This document shows, piece by piece, positions 9,460 through 19,459 of a stretch of DNA of 34,015 nucleotides (positions are counted from its first letter, which is position 1; the number at the start of each line of letters is the position of its first letter). Source of the DNA: Chloroflexota bacterium (GTDB taxonomy: Bacteria; Chloroflexota; Dehalococcoidia; Dehalococcoidales; RBG-16-60-22); NCBI GenBank assembly GCA_022574315.1, contig JACZSH010000002.1:1-34015 (forward strand), in the 5' to 3' direction. The notes beneath the pieces are model-generated. The model made no database searches, was not told the DNA's origin, and saw only the letters and a list, made by a program, of their open reading frames with translations. A program made the position numbers and the translations under genes.

Positions 9460-10008
9460 TTACTTACTACCTACCACCTTTCCCGCTTTACCTGGCTTGA
9501 GACGAACTTTCTCTCCGGCATAGCGGATACCCTTTCCCTTGTAGGCATCGGGTCGCCTGATTTTCCGGATTCTGGCTGCCATCTCGCCAACCACTTCCTT
9601 GTCGATGCCGGAGACCTTTATCCGGCTCCCCTCCACCGCCAGGGAGATACCCGGCAGAGGGACTACTTCCACCGGGTGTGAGTACCCGATGCGAAGAGTC
9701 AGGTTGTTGCCGTTTTGTTCTGCCCGGTAACCCACTCCCACTATCTCCAGGTACTTGTCAAAACCGAGGCTCACCCCCTGCACCATGTTGGCTATCAGGC
9801 TTCTGGTCAGTCCGTGCAGGGAACGGTGTTCCTTGTTGTCACTCGGCCGTGTCACTGTTAAAACGTTATCTTGCTGCGTGACGGCTATATCCGGGTTCAC
9901 CGGACGACTGAGTTCACCTTTGGGTCCGGTTACCTTAACTGCGTCTTCGGTGATACTTATCGTCACCCCGTTCGGTACGGTTATTGGCATTCGTCCTATT
10001 CTCGACAT
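9460..10008 (-). CDS. rplF: 50S ribosomal protein L6
   Basis: L6 lies near the factor-binding site of the large subunit. The 182-residue protein starts [15 protein letters not shown] and has two L6 repeats; the second ends with the signature [22 protein letters not shown] close to the C-terminus. ATG start, 22 nt after rpsH. Length and motifs are normal. Confidence 0.97.
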   Translation of the reverse strand: MSRIGRMPITVPNGVTISITEDAVKVTGPKGELSRPVNPDIAVTQQDNVLTVTRPSDNKEHRSLHGLTRSLIANMVQGVSLGFDKYLEIVGVGYRAEQNGNNLTLRIGYSHPVEVVPLPGISLAVEGSRIKVSGIDKEVVGEMAARIRKIRRPDAYKGKGIRYAGEKVRLKPGKAGKVVGSK

Positions 10009-10030
10009 AACTTATCACTCCAGGTTCGGT

Positions 10031-10429
10031 TTACCATACGTTACACAAAAGTTCCCCGCCAATCCCCAGGCGCCAGGCCTGTTGCCCCGTTTTTACCCCC
10101 TTGGAGGTAGAAACAATGGCCACACCCAGGCCGCCGTAAACCCGGGCGATTTCCTTCTGCTGCACGTAGACCCTCAGTCCGGGTTTGCTCACCCGCTCCA
10201 TCCCGGAAATAATCGGCCGGTTATCATCGGCGTACTTCAGGTGTATCTTGATTTCGCGGTGAGGCTTTCCTCGGAGTACCTCATAATCTTTAATAAAGCT
10301 TTCCTCTTTCAGGATTCGGGCAATGGACAGTTTTATCCGGGAGGACGGCACCAGTACGAAATCATGCCTCGCCATGATGGCATTGCGTATTCTAGTCAGC
10401 ATATCTGCGATTGGATCAGTAACTGTCAT
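10031..10429 (-). CDS. rpsH: 30S ribosomal protein S8
   Basis: S8 is a central-domain 16S rRNA binder and, in several bacteria, the repressor of the spc operon. The 132-residue product begins [17 protein letters not shown] and has the C-terminal segment [25 protein letters not shown] with the family STS(K)G motif. It lies between rpsZ and rplF. No separate S8-binding leader was identified at the rplN start. Confidence 0.97.
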   Translation of the reverse strand: MTVTDPIADMLTRIRNAIMARHDFVLVPSSRIKLSIARILKEESFIKDYEVLRGKPHREIKIHLKYADDNRPIISGMERVSKPGLRVYVQQKEIARVYGGLGVAIVSTSKGVKTGQQAWRLGIGGELLCNVW

Positions 10430-10453
10430 CTCAATTCCTTGGCCCCTTATTTT

Positions 10454-10639
10454 TTACCAGCTGGACTTCCTCACGCCGGGAAGTTGCCCGGACAGTGCCA
10501 GCTTTCGGAAACAAATACGGCACAGGCCGAACTTACGCATATAGGCACGCGGTCGACCGCACAAGTGGCAGCGGTTGTGTTGCTGTACCCGGTATTTGGG
10601 CGGACGCCCCGCTTTGACAATCTTTGACGTTTTTGCCAT
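10454..10639 (-). CDS. rpsZ: 30S ribosomal protein S14, type Z
   Basis: This is the short zinc-binding S14, 61 residues, with ligands C24, C27, C40 and C43 in a zinc ribbon and the typical sequence [21 protein letters not shown]. It replaces the longer zinc-free S14 of Proteobacteria and fits a Gram-positive or Chloroflexota context. It starts with ATG 2 nt after the rplE stop. Confidence 0.97.
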   Translation of the reverse strand: MAKTSKIVKAGRPPKYRVQQHNRCHLCGRPRAYMRKFGLCRICFRKLALSGQLPGVRKSSW

Positions 10640-10641
10640 GG

Positions 10642-11193
10642 CTACTCCATTTCTTCTTTGGCGAAAGGCATCCCCAGCAGTTCCAGCAGGTGTTTGCCTT
10701 CCTCATCTGTCTTGGCCGTGGTGTTGATTGATATTTCCAGACCCCGTACTTTATCCACTTTGTCATACTCTATCTCGGGGAAAAAGATTTGCTCTTTCAT
10801 CCCCAGCGTATAGTTACCCCGACCGTCAAATGCGGTGGCCGGGACTCCCTGGAATTCACGCACCCGGGGTAATACGGCGCTGACCAGTTTGTCCAGGAAC
10901 TGGTACATGCGCTCTCCTCGCAGGGTTACCTTCATCCCGATCGGCATCCCCGTTCTCAACCGGAAGGTGGCAATGGATTTCCTGGAACGGGTAATCACCG
11001 GGTGCTGTCCGGTAATAGCCGTCAGGTCCCTCTCGGCCGCTTCCAGGACCTTGGCATTCGCGATTGCCTCGCCCAGGCCGATATTCAGCACCACTTTTTC
11101 CAGACGCGGCACCTGCATGATGTTCTTATACCCGTGACGTTCCATCATGGCGGGGATAGCTTCATTCCGGTATTTTTCTTTTAATCTTAACAT
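10642..11193 (-). CDS. rplE: 50S ribosomal protein L5
   Basis: L5 binds 5S rRNA and contacts the P-site tRNA. The 183-residue protein has the family features [36 protein letters not shown] and [19 protein letters not shown]. The ATG begins immediately after the rplX stop with no intervening base, and the gene ends 2 nt before rpsZ. Confidence 0.97.
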   Translation of the reverse strand: MLRLKEKYRNEAIPAMMERHGYKNIMQVPRLEKVVLNIGLGEAIANAKVLEAAERDLTAITGQHPVITRSRKSIATFRLRTGMPIGMKVTLRGERMYQFLDKLVSAVLPRVREFQGVPATAFDGRGNYTLGMKEQIFFPEIEYDKVDKVRGLEISINTTAKTDEEGKHLLELLGMPFAKEEME

Positions 11194-11505
11194 CTAGTCG
11201 ATTACCTCGTTGCACGCGCGGCATACCCTGACTTTCCGGCCATCATCCAGGAAAGTAAAACCGGTGCGTACCGGGTGGTTGCATTTGTCGCAGAGTAGCA
11301 TCACGTTGGACGCTCTAATCGGTGCTTCCAGGTCGATAATGCCGGCCTGCCTCGCCTTTCCCTTTGTCCGGGAGTGCTTTTTAATAAAATTAATCCCATC
11401 TACCAGCACTTTCTTATCCTTGGGGTAAGCGAGACGCACCTTGCCCTTTTTACCTTTATCCTTGCCCGTAATGACCAGTATCGTGTCGTTCTTTCTAATT
11501 TTCAC
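11194..11505 (-). CDS. rplX: 50S ribosomal protein L24 (with Cys pairs)
   Basis: L24 initiates large-subunit assembly and sits at the tunnel exit. The 103-residue protein has the KOW motif (DTILVITGKDKGKKGKVRL) and the AS-NVML segment. Two CxxC pairs, C72/C75 and C95/C98, flank the GFTFLDDGRKVRV hairpin and could bind zinc; many L24 proteins lack them. The start codon is GTG. Confidence 0.96.
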   Translation of the reverse strand: MKIRKNDTILVITGKDKGKKGKVRLAYPKDKKVLVDGINFIKKHSRTKGKARQAGIIDLEAPIRASNVMLLCDKCNHPVRTGFTFLDDGRKVRVCRACNEVID

Positions 11506-11517
11506 AGCTAGCTTTCC

Positions 11518-11886
11518 TTACAAAACTTCCGGTGCCAGGGAGATAATCTTGGTAAAATCCTTGTCCCTCAGTTCCCGGGCTACCGGCCCGAATATTCGGG
11601 TGCCTTTCGGATTATTCTTTTCGGTCAGGATTACGGCGGCGTTTTCATCAAACCGGATATAGGAGCCGTCGGGGCGCCGGTAGGGGTGGCGGGTGCGGAC
11701 GATAACCGCCCTGACTACGTCTCCCTTTTTGGTGGTAGACCCGGGGATGGCTCGCTTTACTGAGGCCACGATAATATCGCCCACGCGGGCGTATCTTTTC
11801 CCGGTGCCTCCCGGTACGTTGATGCACATAATTATCCGGGCACCGGTATTATCAGCCGCTTTAAGTCTGGAATACGTTTGAATCAT
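11518..11886 (-). CDS. rplN: 50S ribosomal protein L14
   Basis: L14 forms an intersubunit bridge and is the binding site of the silencing factor RsfS. The 122-residue product starts [17 protein letters not shown] and includes [30 protein letters not shown] and the end ISLAPEVL. The size is exactly typical. It lies 18 nt after rpsQ, at the usual S10/spc junction, with no promoter or terminator between the two blocks. Confidence 0.97.
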   Translation of the reverse strand: MIQTYSRLKAADNTGARIIMCINVPGGTGKRYARVGDIIVASVKRAIPGSTTKKGDVVRAVIVRTRHPYRRPDGSYIRFDENAAVILTEKNNPKGTRIFGPVARELRDKDFTKIISLAPEVL

Positions 11887-11904
11887 GTTATTTCACCCTG
11901 TATC

Positions 11905-12186
11905 TTAGGTTATTTCAGCGGGCTTAACCTCCGCCACTTCGCCTTTGGTAATAATCTCGGCCACCCGCCATCGCTTGTGTCGGGAGAGCGGGCGTGTTTC
12001 CATGATTTTGACCACGTCACCCGGTTGGCACTGGTTCTTCTCATCGTGGGCTTTGTATTTGACATCCCGGTTAATCGTCTTTTTGTAGAGCGTATAGCGT
12101 TTGGGGGTCTCTACCGCCACCACCACCGTTTTGTCCATCCGGTTATTAACGACGCGGCCGATTCTGCTTTTTCGCTTTTCTTTCAT
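11905..12186 (-). CDS. rpsQ: 30S ribosomal protein S17
   Basis: S17 is an OB-fold protein that binds 16S rRNA early in assembly. The 93-residue product has [22 protein letters not shown], then [35 protein letters not shown] in two adjoining family motifs. ATG start, 4 nt after rpmC. Confidence 0.97.
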   Translation of the reverse strand: MKEKRKSRIGRVVNNRMDKTVVVAVETPKRYTLYKKTINRDVKYKAHDEKNQCQPGDVVKIMETRPLSRHKRWRVAEIITKGEVAEVKPAEIT

Positions 12187-12190
12187 AATT

Positions 12191-12388
12191 CTACCTTATC
12201 CCCAGCTCTTTCTCCCTGATTATGGTCATCAGCCGGGCGATCTTCTTCTTTACCATTGGGTATTCCCGGTGGTTTACCAGCTGCTTGGTGCTCAGGCGAA
12301 AACGCAGGTTGAGCAGCTCCTGCCGGGCCTCATCCAGTTGCTTCGCCAGATCCGCCGGTTTCAATGCTCGAAACTCATCGACCTTCAA
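12191..12388 (-). CDS. rpmC: 50S ribosomal protein L29
   Basis: L29 is a two-helix protein at the tunnel exit. The 65-residue product begins [18 protein letters not shown] and has the conserved [14 protein letters not shown] and arginine-rich [15 protein letters not shown] segments. The chosen start is TTG at 12388, immediately after rplP, with AAGGAG inside the end of rplP. Confidence 0.94.
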   Translation of the reverse strand: MKVDEFRALKPADLAKQLDEARQELLNLRFRLSTKQLVNHREYPMVKKKIARLMTIIREKELGIR

Positions 12389-12389
12389 T

Positions 12390-12842
12390 TCAAGCTAGCT
12401 CCTTTTTCATTGCTTCAGCGCCGATAACTGAGACGGTTTCCCTGACCACGAACTTGGTTGGAATGGGTAGTTTATGGGCGGCCAGACGTAGCGCCTCTTT
12501 AGCTGTTTCTTCCTTCACCCCCGCCATTTCAAACATGATCCGGCCCGGTTTAACCACGGCTACCCAGTGGTCCGGGGCGCCTTTGCCGCTGCCCATGCGG
12601 GTCTCCGCCGGCTTTTTGGTCACCGGTTTATCCGGGAAAATACGTATCCAGACCTTTCCGCCGCGCCGGATATGGCGGGTGATGGCGCGTCGCGCGGCTT
12701 CAATCTGCGCACCCGTAATCCAGGCCGACTGCAACGCCTGCAGACCGAAGTCACCGAACGTCGTGGTGTTACCCGACTGGGCTCTGCCCCGGCGGTGTCC
12801 CTTATGCGATTTACGGAATTTTACCCGTTTCGGTTGCAGCAT
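12390..12842 (-). CDS. rplP: 50S ribosomal protein L16
   Basis: L16 organises the A-site region of 23S rRNA. The 150-residue protein starts [16 protein letters not shown], contains [26 protein letters not shown] and [26 protein letters not shown] in successive stretches, and has the usual basic N-terminus. ATG start, 1 nt after the rpsC stop. Confidence 0.97.
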   Translation of the reverse strand: MLQPKRVKFRKSHKGHRRGRAQSGNTTTFGDFGLQALQSAWITGAQIEAARRAITRHIRRGGKVWIRIFPDKPVTKKPAETRMGSGKGAPDHWVAVVKPGRIMFEMAGVKEETAKEALRLAAHKLPIPTKFVVRETVSVIGAEAMKKELA

Positions 12843-12843
12843 A

Positions 12844-13911
12844 TTATTCTTCTTTCTCCGTTACCTCGGAGGCTTCTCCGTCCGAAACCGCCTTGGCCTT
12901 TTTCCTGGCCACCGTTTTAGCTGGTTTCTCTTTTGCCTTTATCTCTTCCGGTGCCGTGCTGACGGCCGCCTTAATCCTCTTTCTCGCCGCCGGCTTGGCC
13001 GGTTTTGCTTCTTCTTTCACTTCCGCCGCTGCTTCGGTTAACGGCTCCTCCGCCTTCTCTTCCGGTTCTGTGATGACGGCCGCCTTAACCTTCTTTCTCG
13101 CCGTCGGTTTGGCCGGTTTTGCTTCTTCTTTCACCGCCGCCGCCGGTGCTACCGCTGCTTCGGTTAACGGCTCCTCGGTTTTGGCTGTCACCTCGACCTC
13201 TGTCGGAACTCCGGCTTCTGCTTCTACTGCTGCCGTACTGACGGCCGGTTCTATCTCCGCTTCCTCCACCTCCACCGCCTTGGGTTCGGGTAGTATTTCA
13301 CCCTTGTATATCCATACTTTCACCCCGATTCGACCCAGCGTCGTCTTGGCTTCGGTAACTCCGTAATCAATATCCGCCCTCAAAGTGTGCAGCGGTACCT
13401 GTCCCTGGTGCATAGTCTGGCGGCGGGCTATTTCCGCGTCACCCAGCCTGCCGGAACAGGTGACTCTTATTCCCTTGGCGCCGGCCTGAAGGCTGCGGAA
13501 AATCGCCTGCTTTATCGCCCTGCGATAGGCGATGCGCCGCTGTATCTGTTCCGCGATGGTTTTTGCGACCAGGGTGGCATCAAGCTCTGGTTGCCTTATC
13601 TCCCGGATGTTCAATCGGACTCTCTTCCCGATAAGTTTTTCCAGATATCGACTCAGTTCATCCACCCTCTGTCCGCCCCGCCCGATGACGATACCCGGTC
13701 GGGCGGTATGAATGGACACCGACACCTCTTTTGCCTGGCGCTCAATCTCCACCAGGGAAATGGCGGCGTCGGCATATTTCGACTGAATTGCCTGGCGGAG
13801 TTTCAGGTCTTCCTTCAGAAACTCGGCATAGTGCGTGTCGGCGTACCATCTCGCCTGCCAGTCCTGAATAATACCAAGTCTAAAACCTAACGGATGAACC
13901 TTACGTCCCAA
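12844..13911 (-). CDS. rpsC: 30S ribosomal protein S3 with long repeat tail
   Basis: S3 lines the mRNA entry channel. Residues 1-208 are a normal S3: [14 protein letters not shown], the KH domain with [10 protein letters not shown], and the C-terminal domain ending [13 protein letters not shown] further 147 residues rich in Ala, Lys and Glu follow, giving 355 residues against the usual 210-240. The tail has imperfect repeats of an [26 protein letters not shown] pattern and is probably disordered. It is in frame with conserved S3 and ends just before rplP. The start is TTG with GGAGGG upstream, overlapping rplV by 11 nt. Confidence 0.96.
   Translation of the reverse strand: MGRKVHPLGFRLGIIQDWQARWYADTHYAEFLKEDLKLRQAIQSKYADAAISLVEIERQAKEVSVSIHTARPGIVIGRGGQRVDELSRYLEKLIGKRVRLNIREIRQPELDATLVAKTIAEQIQRRIAYRRAIKQAIFRSLQAGAKGIRVTCSGRLGDAEIARRQTMHQGQVPLHTLRADIDYGVTEAKTTLGRIGVKVWIYKGEILPEPKAVEVEEAEIEPAVSTAAVEAEAGVPTEVEVTAKTEEPLTEAAVAPAAAVKEEAKPAKPTARKKVKAAVITEPEEKAEEPLTEAAAEVKEEAKPAKPAARKRIKAAVSTAPEEIKAKEKPAKTVARKKAKAVSDGEASEVTEKEE
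12997..13176. repeat. Imperfect tandem repeat inside the rpsC tail
   Basis: Two exact matches define a duplicated unit. A 24-nt segment at 12997-13020 recurs at 13111-13134, and a 20-nt segment at 13031-13050 recurs at 13157-13176. The period is 114 nt, changing to 126 nt because of a 12-nt (four-codon) insertion, so the frame is kept. A weaker third protein-level copy lies toward 12850-12990. This looks like an internal duplication in the S3 tail. Confidence 0.85.
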
Positions 13912-14251
13912 TTAACCCTCCCTGCTCGGCGACGATGACTGTAATATGGCTGGACCGCTTTTTGATTGGGCTGACGCGCCCCCTGGAGCGAGGACGGAAC
14001 CTCTTTAGCATCGGAGCTTCATCGGCAAAAATGCTGACAATCTTAAGCTCAGAAGGCGTCATCTGATAGTTATTCTCCGCGTTTGACGCCGCTGATTTTA
14101 CCAGCTTGGCAATGACCTTAGCCTTTGGCGTTGGGGTAAACTTGAGTATGGTTAATGCCTCGTCAACCATCTTCCCCCGTACCATATTCACCAGCGGCCG
14201 CACCTTGCTAGCCGATAGACCGGTATTTTTGGCAACTGCTTTTACGTCCAT
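13901..14251 (-). CDS. rplV: 50S ribosomal protein L22
   Basis: L22 lines the exit tunnel and contacts macrolide-sensitive sites. The 116-residue product has GLSASKVRPLVNMVRGKMVDEALTIL in two adjoining motifs, SAASNAENN, and the beta-hairpin ML-KRFRPRSRGRVSPIKKRSSHITVIV. ATG start. The stop lies inside the rpsC start region (11-nt overlap). Confidence 0.97.
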   Translation of the reverse strand: MDVKAVAKNTGLSASKVRPLVNMVRGKMVDEALTILKFTPTPKAKVIAKLVKSAASNAENNYQMTPSELKIVSIFADEAPMLKRFRPRSRGRVSPIKKRSSHITVIVAEQGGLIGT

Positions 14252-14275
14252 CTGTCTTCCTGTCTCAGTAATCTC

Positions 14276-14563
14276 TTATCTTCTTGCCTGGCTTGTTCTC
14301 TCCGATTTTGAAACGTGTCCCCGGAAAGTTCTCGTTGGGGCAAACTCGCCTAACTTATGCCCCACCATGTTTTCGGTTATAAAAATAGGCAAATGTCTCC
14401 TGCCGTCATGCACGCCAATGGTCAACCCTATCATCTGGGGCAGAATGGTGGAAGAACGCGACCATGTTTTAATAACCGCTTTCTGACCGGAGCGAATAAC
14501 CGCATCCACTTTTTTCAGTAGCTTGGCTTCGATAAATGGTCCCTTTTTAATTGACCTTGACAT
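14276..14563 (-). CDS. rpsS: 30S ribosomal protein S19
   Basis: S19 is in the head of the small subunit, next to S13. The 95-residue protein starts [18 protein letters not shown] and has [28 protein letters not shown] and [18 protein letters not shown] as consecutive family motifs. It follows rplB by 9 nt and precedes rplV by 24 nt. Confidence 0.97.
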   Translation of the reverse strand: MSRSIKKGPFIEAKLLKKVDAVIRSGQKAVIKTWSRSSTILPQMIGLTIGVHDGRRHLPIFITENMVGHKLGEFAPTRTFRGHVSKSERTSQARR

Positions 14564-14572
14564 ATTACCCCT

Positions 14573-15403
14573 TTACTTGCTCTTTCTGCGCCTGACAATC
14601 ATTTTATCGGACGATTTTGGCTTGCGTGTTCGGTAACCCAGCGCCGGTTTACCCCAGGGTGTTTTCGGCCCGGGCATACCTATCGGACTTCTGCCTTCAC
14701 CGCCACCGTGCGGGTGGTCGCGGGGTGACATTGCCGAACCGCGTACCGTGGGCCGCCAGCCCATCAGGCGCCTGCGACCCGCCTTGCCCAGTTTGATGTT
14801 CTGGTGGTCAACGTTCCCCACCTGCCCGATAGTGGCCATGCACTCGGCACGGATCCGCCGCGTCTCGCCGGAGTCCAGTCTCACCAGAACGTAGTCCCCT
14901 TCTTTTACCATCAGCTGTGCGGCGGCTCCGGCGCTTCTTGCCAGCTTGCCGCCGCCCCCGCGGTTAAGTTCGATATTATGTATCTGGGTGCCGCCCGGGA
15001 TTAGCTTCAGGGGCAAAGCATTGCCCGTCTTCGGTTCGGCTTCGGGGCCTGATTTTACGGTATCATCTACATTGAGCCCCACCGGTGCCAGGATATACCG
15101 CTTTTCTCCGTCGGCATAAAAGATAAGGGCGATGCGTGCTGAGCGGTTGGGGTCATACTCAATGCTCGCCACCCGTCCCGGGACGCCCAGTTTATCTCGC
15201 TTAAAGTCAATCAGGCGCAGCATGCGCTTGGCGCCGCCGCCGCGGTGGCGGACGGTTATCCTCCCCTGGTTGTTGCGCCCAGCCCGTTTCTTCTGCGGAG
15301 AAATCAGCGATTTTTCCGGCTTGCTCTTGGTTATTTCCTCAAAAGAGTAGCCGCTCATCCACCGTCGGCCGGCAGAAGTTGGACGATATGTCTTTAAAGC
15401 CAC
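14573..15403 (-). CDS. rplB: 50S ribosomal protein L2
   Basis: L2 is needed for subunit association and peptidyl-transferase activity. The 276-residue product is of normal length, starts [16 protein letters not shown], contains [26 protein letters not shown] in two joined motifs, and near the C-terminus [21 protein letters not shown] with the functionally critical HGGG histidine. The start is GTG with a GGGGG-rich binding site. Confidence 0.97.
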   Translation of the reverse strand: MALKTYRPTSAGRRWMSGYSFEEITKSKPEKSLISPQKKRAGRNNQGRITVRHRGGGAKRMLRLIDFKRDKLGVPGRVASIEYDPNRSARIALIFYADGEKRYILAPVGLNVDDTVKSGPEAEPKTGNALPLKLIPGGTQIHNIELNRGGGGKLARSAGAAAQLMVKEGDYVLVRLDSGETRRIRAECMATIGQVGNVDHQNIKLGKAGRRRLMGWRPTVRGSAMSPRDHPHGGGEGRSPIGMPGPKTPWGKPALGYRTRKPKSSDKMIVRRRKSK

Positions 15404-15425
15404 TCAGTTTCCCCCTTCATCGGTT

Positions 15426-15710
15426 TTAAACACCTTCAAAAATCTCTATCTTATCCCCCGCCTTGAGGGTAACAATGGCCTTTTTCCAGGAGCGGGTCTG
15501 CACCATTCGCCGGCCCACCCTTTTCGTCTTGCCGGGCACCGTGCTTACGTTCACCGTGGTCACCTTAACCTTGAACGTTTTTTCCACCGCCTGTTTTACC
15601 TGAGGCTTGTTGGCCTCCTTGGCAATCTCAAAAGCGTATTTATTCAGCGCCTGCAAGATGGTATTCTTCTCGGTTATCAGCGGGCGGACCAGTACGTTAT
15701 ACAGCTGCAT
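15426..15710 (-). CDS. rplW: 50S ribosomal protein L23
   Basis: L23 sits at the tunnel exit and docks trigger factor and SRP. The 94-residue product has VRPLITEKNTILQ, the KYAFEIAKEANKPQVKQAVE stretch and NVSTVPGKTKRVGRR. The ATG overlaps the end of rplD by 14 nt. Confidence 0.97.
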   Translation of the reverse strand: MQLYNVLVRPLITEKNTILQALNKYAFEIAKEANKPQVKQAVEKTFKVKVTTVNVSTVPGKTKRVGRRMVQTRSWKKAIVTLKAGDKIEIFEGV

Positions 15711-16353
15711 TATTCACCTCTTCCTCTTTTTTATCCCCCCAGAGCTGCTCCGCTGTACGCACCGCTTCCACCGTCATCAACAGTATCCGGTGGGAAAGCA
15801 GGTCCACCACGTTCAATATATTTGCCGGCAGCGTCTTTATCTTTTGCAGGTTACGCGCCGATTTAATAACGTTTTCTTCCGGTTTGGCGGTCACTATCAG
15901 GGCTGACGATTTTATCCCGAGAGCGCCCAGGATTTCCGCCATCTGCTTCGTCTTTGGCGCCTCCAGCGCCAGGCTTTCCAGGACAATTAGTTCCTTTTCC
16001 TCCGTCTTGGCGGAAAGGACACACCTCAGGGCTAGCCGGCGCATCTTTTTCGGCATCGCCTGCGTGTAGCTCCTCGGGTGGGGACCGAAGATAATACCGC
16101 CTCCCCGCCGCAGCGGTGAACGCCGGCTTCCCGCCCGGGCATTGCCGGTTCCCTTCTGGCGGAACAGCTTGGCGCCGCTGGCGTTGACCTGTCCCCTGGT
16201 CTTGGTGGCGTGTGTTCCCTGGCGGGCGTTGGCTCGTTGCCGTACCATTGCCTGGTGTACCACGCTCTCGTTAAAAGGCTCTCTGAACACGCGGTCGCTT
16301 ATTTCGATGTGCCCGGTTACTTCTCCGGTCAGGTTATGGACTGGAATCTGCAC
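15697..16353 (-). CDS. rplD: 50S ribosomal protein L4
   Basis: L4 extends a loop into the exit tunnel and in E. coli regulates the S10 operon. The 218-residue protein has the tunnel-loop signature TRGQVNASGAKLFRQKGTGNARAGSRRSP in consecutive parts and GGIIFGPHPRSYTQAMPKKMRRLALR. The start is GTG at 16353, 4 nt after the rplC stop. No E. coli-type L4 leader is evident, since this block continues directly from fusA. Confidence 0.97.
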   Translation of the reverse strand: MQIPVHNLTGEVTGHIEISDRVFREPFNESVVHQAMVRQRANARQGTHATKTRGQVNASGAKLFRQKGTGNARAGSRRSPLRRGGGIIFGPHPRSYTQAMPKKMRRLALRCVLSAKTEEKELIVLESLALEAPKTKQMAEILGALGIKSSALIVTAKPEENVIKSARNLQKIKTLPANILNVVDLLSHRILLMTVEAVRTAEQLWGDKKEEEVNNAAV

Positions 16354-16357
16354 TTCC

Positions 16358-16981
16358 TTACTTCCTCTTCCCAGACTTCTTTATCAGTACCAGACCGTTA
16401 ATACCGCCCGGCACCGCCCCCTTGACCAGCAGCAGGTTACGGTCGGGGTCTGCCCGGTAAACTTCCAGCTTACGTACGGTGGTTTGTTTATTACCCATGT
16501 GTCCCGCCATACGCGTCCCTTTGAAGACTCTGCCCGGTGATGTGCCGGCGCCTATGGAGCCTCCGGCGCGGTGTCGGTCGGACTGCCCGTGTGTTTTCGG
16601 CCCGCCCGCAAAATGGTGGCGTTTAACCACGCCGGCAAAACCCTTACCCTTGGATATGCCGGTCACGTCCACCAGGTCGCCGGTTTTGAACAGGCTCACG
16701 TCAATCGTCTGCCCGATTTCAACCGTCTCCCCGTCGCTCACTCCGGACTCTCTCAGGTACTTGAATTTGCCCTTGGCCGTCAGGTGTCCCCGCTTGGCCG
16801 TCTTGGCGCCTTTGGCTTCGCCAAAGCCAAGTTGAACGGCGTTATAGCCGTCTTTTTCGGTGTTTTTCACCTGGGTTATGGTACACGGCCCGGTCTTAAT
16901 GGCGGTAATCGCCGCTATCTTCCCGTCGTCCGCGTAGACCTGGGTCATGCCCAGTTTTATGCCTAAAATCTTTTCCGTCAT
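16358..16981 (-). CDS. rplC: 50S ribosomal protein L3
   Basis: L3 starts large-subunit assembly and reaches the peptidyl-transferase centre. The 207-residue product begins MTEKILGIKLGMTQVY and has the signature stretch from GISKGKGFAGVVKRHHFAGG to THGQSDRHRAGGSIG, which includes the Gln that PrmB methylates in other bacteria, then GTRMAGHMGNK. ATG start, 26 nt after rpsJ. Confidence 0.97.
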   Translation of the reverse strand: MTEKILGIKLGMTQVYADDGKIAAITAIKTGPCTITQVKNTEKDGYNAVQLGFGEAKGAKTAKRGHLTAKGKFKYLRESGVSDGETVEIGQTIDVSLFKTGDLVDVTGISKGKGFAGVVKRHHFAGGPKTHGQSDRHRAGGSIGAGTSPGRVFKGTRMAGHMGNKQTTVRKLEVYRADPDRNLLLVKGAVPGGINGLVLIKKSGKRK

Positions 16982-17007
16982 CTCTCTGGCTCTTCTTTTT
17001 TTAATCC

Positions 17008-17316
17008 TTACAGCTTGATATCTATTTCCACCCCGGCGGGTAAATTGAGCTTGGTTAATGAGTCTATCGTCTTGGAAGTTGTCTCCACAATGTCGATGAT
17101 ACGCTTGTGGGTTCGAATCTCGAACTGCTCCTGCGAGTCTTTGTCAATAAACGGGGAGCGGATGACACAGAACTTCTGGATGTGAGTCGGCAATGGCACC
17201 GGCCCAACCACAATCGCCCCCGTGCGCTCCACGGCTTCGACGATTTGTCCTGCGGACTGGTCAACCACCTTGTGGTCAAAACCCTTTAACTTGATGCGTA
17301 TCTTCTGTTTAGCCAT
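17008..17316 (-). CDS. rpsJ: 30S ribosomal protein S10
   Basis: S10 is a head protein of the small subunit and the NusE antitermination factor. The 102-residue product has [42 protein letters not shown] and a C-terminus with [16 protein letters not shown]. It begins 5 nt after the fusA stop, so the S10 block reads straight on from the str block with no tuf gene or promoter between. Confidence 0.97.
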   Translation of the reverse strand: MAKQKIRIKLKGFDHKVVDQSAGQIVEAVERTGAIVVGPVPLPTHIQKFCVIRSPFIDKDSQEQFEIRTHKRIIDIVETTSKTIDSLTKLNLPAGVEIDIKL

Positions 17317-17321
17317 ATTTT

Positions 17322-19436
17322 TTAACCTACCACTTTTTCACTAATTTTGTTGGCCAGGTCCCCCGGCAGTTCCTGGTAGCGCGCAAACTCCATGGAATGG
17401 GTGGCTCTACCCTGGGTCAGTGACCTGAGCCGGGTGGCGTAGCCGAACGTCTCTGACAGGGGTATGTAGCAGTGAACGATGAACGTATCGCCCTGCGTGT
17501 CAATCGTTTCGATGTGGCCTCTCTTGGCGTTGAGGTCACCGATGATATCACCCAGGAATTTCTCCGGGGTGACTACTTCCAGTTTCATAATCGGCTCCAG
17601 GAGGACCGGCCGGGCTTTGCTCATTCCCTTTTTCAGCGCCATGGAGCCGGCCATTTTGAAAGCCAGCTCTGAAGAGTCAACGTCATGGTAGCTGCCGTCA
17701 TAAAGGGTGACCTTGATATCTACCACCGGATAGCCGGCCATGATGCCGGTTTCCATGGCCTCTTTGATACCTGTCTGTACCGCGGGGATAAACTGTTTCG
17801 GTATCGTCGCGCCCTTAATCGCGTTGACAAACTGGAAACCATTGCCTCGCTCCATGGGCTCAAGCTCAATCAGAACATGGCCGTACTGGCCGTGTCCGCC
17901 CGTCTGCCGGGCGAATTTAGCTTCCGTTTTTACCGCCGTGCTGATGGTCTCCTTGTAAGCTACCTGCGGGGTACCCACGTTGGCTTTCACCCCGAACTCG
18001 CTGATGAGCCGGCTGGTGATAACTTCCAGGTGAAGCTCGCCCATGCCGGAGATAACGGTTTGCCCGGTCTCCCGGTTGTAGGTCACCTTGAAAGTAGGGT
18101 CCTCTTCGGTCAGCTTCTGCAGAGCGATGCCCATTTTGTCCTGGTCGCCTCTCGTCTTGGGTTCGATGGCGACCGAGATTACCGGCTCGGGGAAACGGAT
18201 TGATTCCAGCAGCACCGGCTGTGAAACGGAGCATAAAGTGTCGCCGGTAAAAGTATTCTTCAACCCCAGCGTGGCAACGATACTGCCCGTATCGGCTTCC
18301 TCCACCTCTTCCCGTCGGTTGGCATGCATCAGGAGCAGCCGGCCGATACGTTCCTTTTTATTCTGGGAGGGGTTGAAGACCTGGTCCCCCACCGTTACTC
18401 TGCCGGAATAAACCCGGAAATAGACCAGCCGACCCACGAAAGGGTCGGAAACTACCTTGAATGCCAGCGCGGCAAAAGGAGCCTCGTCACTCGCCGGACG
18501 GGTCACGTCGGTCCCGTGCCGCCCATCGATAGCGTGTATCGGCGGCATATCCAGTGGGGAAGGCAAGTAGCTGACAATTGCGTCCAGCAGTAGCTGGATA
18601 CCTTTATTTCTCAAGGCGCTGCCGCAGAGGATGGGCACCCCTTTACTGGCTAACGTGGCTCGTCTTAGGGCTTGTTTAAGCTGTGAAGGGGAAACACTTG
18701 TTCCTTCAATATAGGCTTCCATCATATCATCATCAATTTCGGCCAGCTTCTCAATCAGCAGTTGGCGAAATTCGGTGAAGTTCGCTTGTTCTGACTCCGG
18801 TATCGCTATCTTTTCCGGTTCCGAGTCGGGGTCTCCGCTGAAGTACCACGCCTGGCTCTCCACCAGGTCGATAACCCCCCGGAAAGTCTCTTCGCTGCCC
18901 AGCGGTATCTGCACCGGCAGGTACCGGGCGCCCAGTCGCTGTTCAATCATCTCCAGGGTACGTCGGAAATTGGCGCCCACCCGGTCCATTTTATTGATAA
19001 AACAGATTCTGGGTACGTGGTAGCGGTCGGCCTGGCGCCATACCGTCTCCGATTGCGCTTCCACTCCGGCCACACCGTCAAAGATCACCACCCCGCCGTC
19101 CAGTACCCTCAGGCTGCGCTCCACCTCGGCGGTAAAGTCAACGTGTCCCGGCGTATCGATAATGTTAATGCGGTGGTCATCCCAGTCGCAGGTGGTCGCC
19201 GCCGCCGTTATGGTGATACCGCGTTCCTTCTCCTGCTCCATCCAGTCCATTACCGCGGTGCCGTCGTGTACCTCGCCTATCTTGTAAGTGCGCCCCGTAT
19301 AATAGAGTATCCGCTCGGTGACCGTAGTCTTACCGGCGTCAATGTGAGCAATGATACCTATATTTCTGATTCTCTCTAAGGGAAGATTTCTAGGCACCGC
19401 TCTGGCCTCAACTAGTACTTGGTTTTTTGTCATCAT
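17322..19436 (-). CDS. fusA: Elongation factor G
   Basis: EF-G is the translocation GTPase. The 704-residue protein has the G1 loop AHIDAGKTT (about 30-38), switch region [18 protein letters not shown], the NKMD specificity motif, and then domains II-V including [19 protein letters not shown] and [16 protein letters not shown]. Length is typical. Two adjacent ATG codons open the frame and no strong binding site precedes them, so the exact start is uncertain by one codon. It lies between rpsG and rpsJ. Confidence 0.97.
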   Translation of the reverse strand: MMTKNQVLVEARAVPRNLPLERIRNIGIIAHIDAGKTTVTERILYYTGRTYKIGEVHDGTAVMDWMEQEKERGITITAAATTCDWDDHRINIIDTPGHVDFTAEVERSLRVLDGGVVIFDGVAGVEAQSETVWRQADRYHVPRICFINKMDRVGANFRRTLEMIEQRLGARYLPVQIPLGSEETFRGVIDLVESQAWYFSGDPDSEPEKIAIPESEQANFTEFRQLLIEKLAEIDDDMMEAYIEGTSVSPSQLKQALRRATLASKGVPILCGSALRNKGIQLLLDAIVSYLPSPLDMPPIHAIDGRHGTDVTRPASDEAPFAALAFKVVSDPFVGRLVYFRVYSGRVTVGDQVFNPSQNKKERIGRLLLMHANRREEVEEADTGSIVATLGLKNTFTGDTLCSVSQPVLLESIRFPEPVISVAIEPKTRGDQDKMGIALQKLTEEDPTFKVTYNRETGQTVISGMGELHLEVITSRLISEFGVKANVGTPQVAYKETISTAVKTEAKFARQTGGHGQYGHVLIELEPMERGNGFQFVNAIKGATIPKQFIPAVQTGIKEAMETGIMAGYPVVDIKVTLYDGSYHDVDSSELAFKMAGSMALKKGMSKARPVLLEPIMKLEVVTPEKFLGDIIGDLNAKRGHIETIDTQGDTFIVHCYIPLSETFGYATRLRSLTQGRATHSMEFARYQELPGDLANKISEKVVG

Positions 19437-19459
19437 ATTGAAACTAATCTAGTAACCTC

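Noticed and set aside
12997..13176. CRISPR-like or mobile repeat
   Set aside because: The repeats are two imperfect copies inside the in-frame S3 tail, with no spacers and no flanking duplications.
17105..17130. A GGTTCGAATC-type tRNA T-arm motif on the plus strand
   Set aside because: It lies inside well-conserved rpsJ coding sequence (minus strand) and has no acceptor, D or anticodon arms around it.
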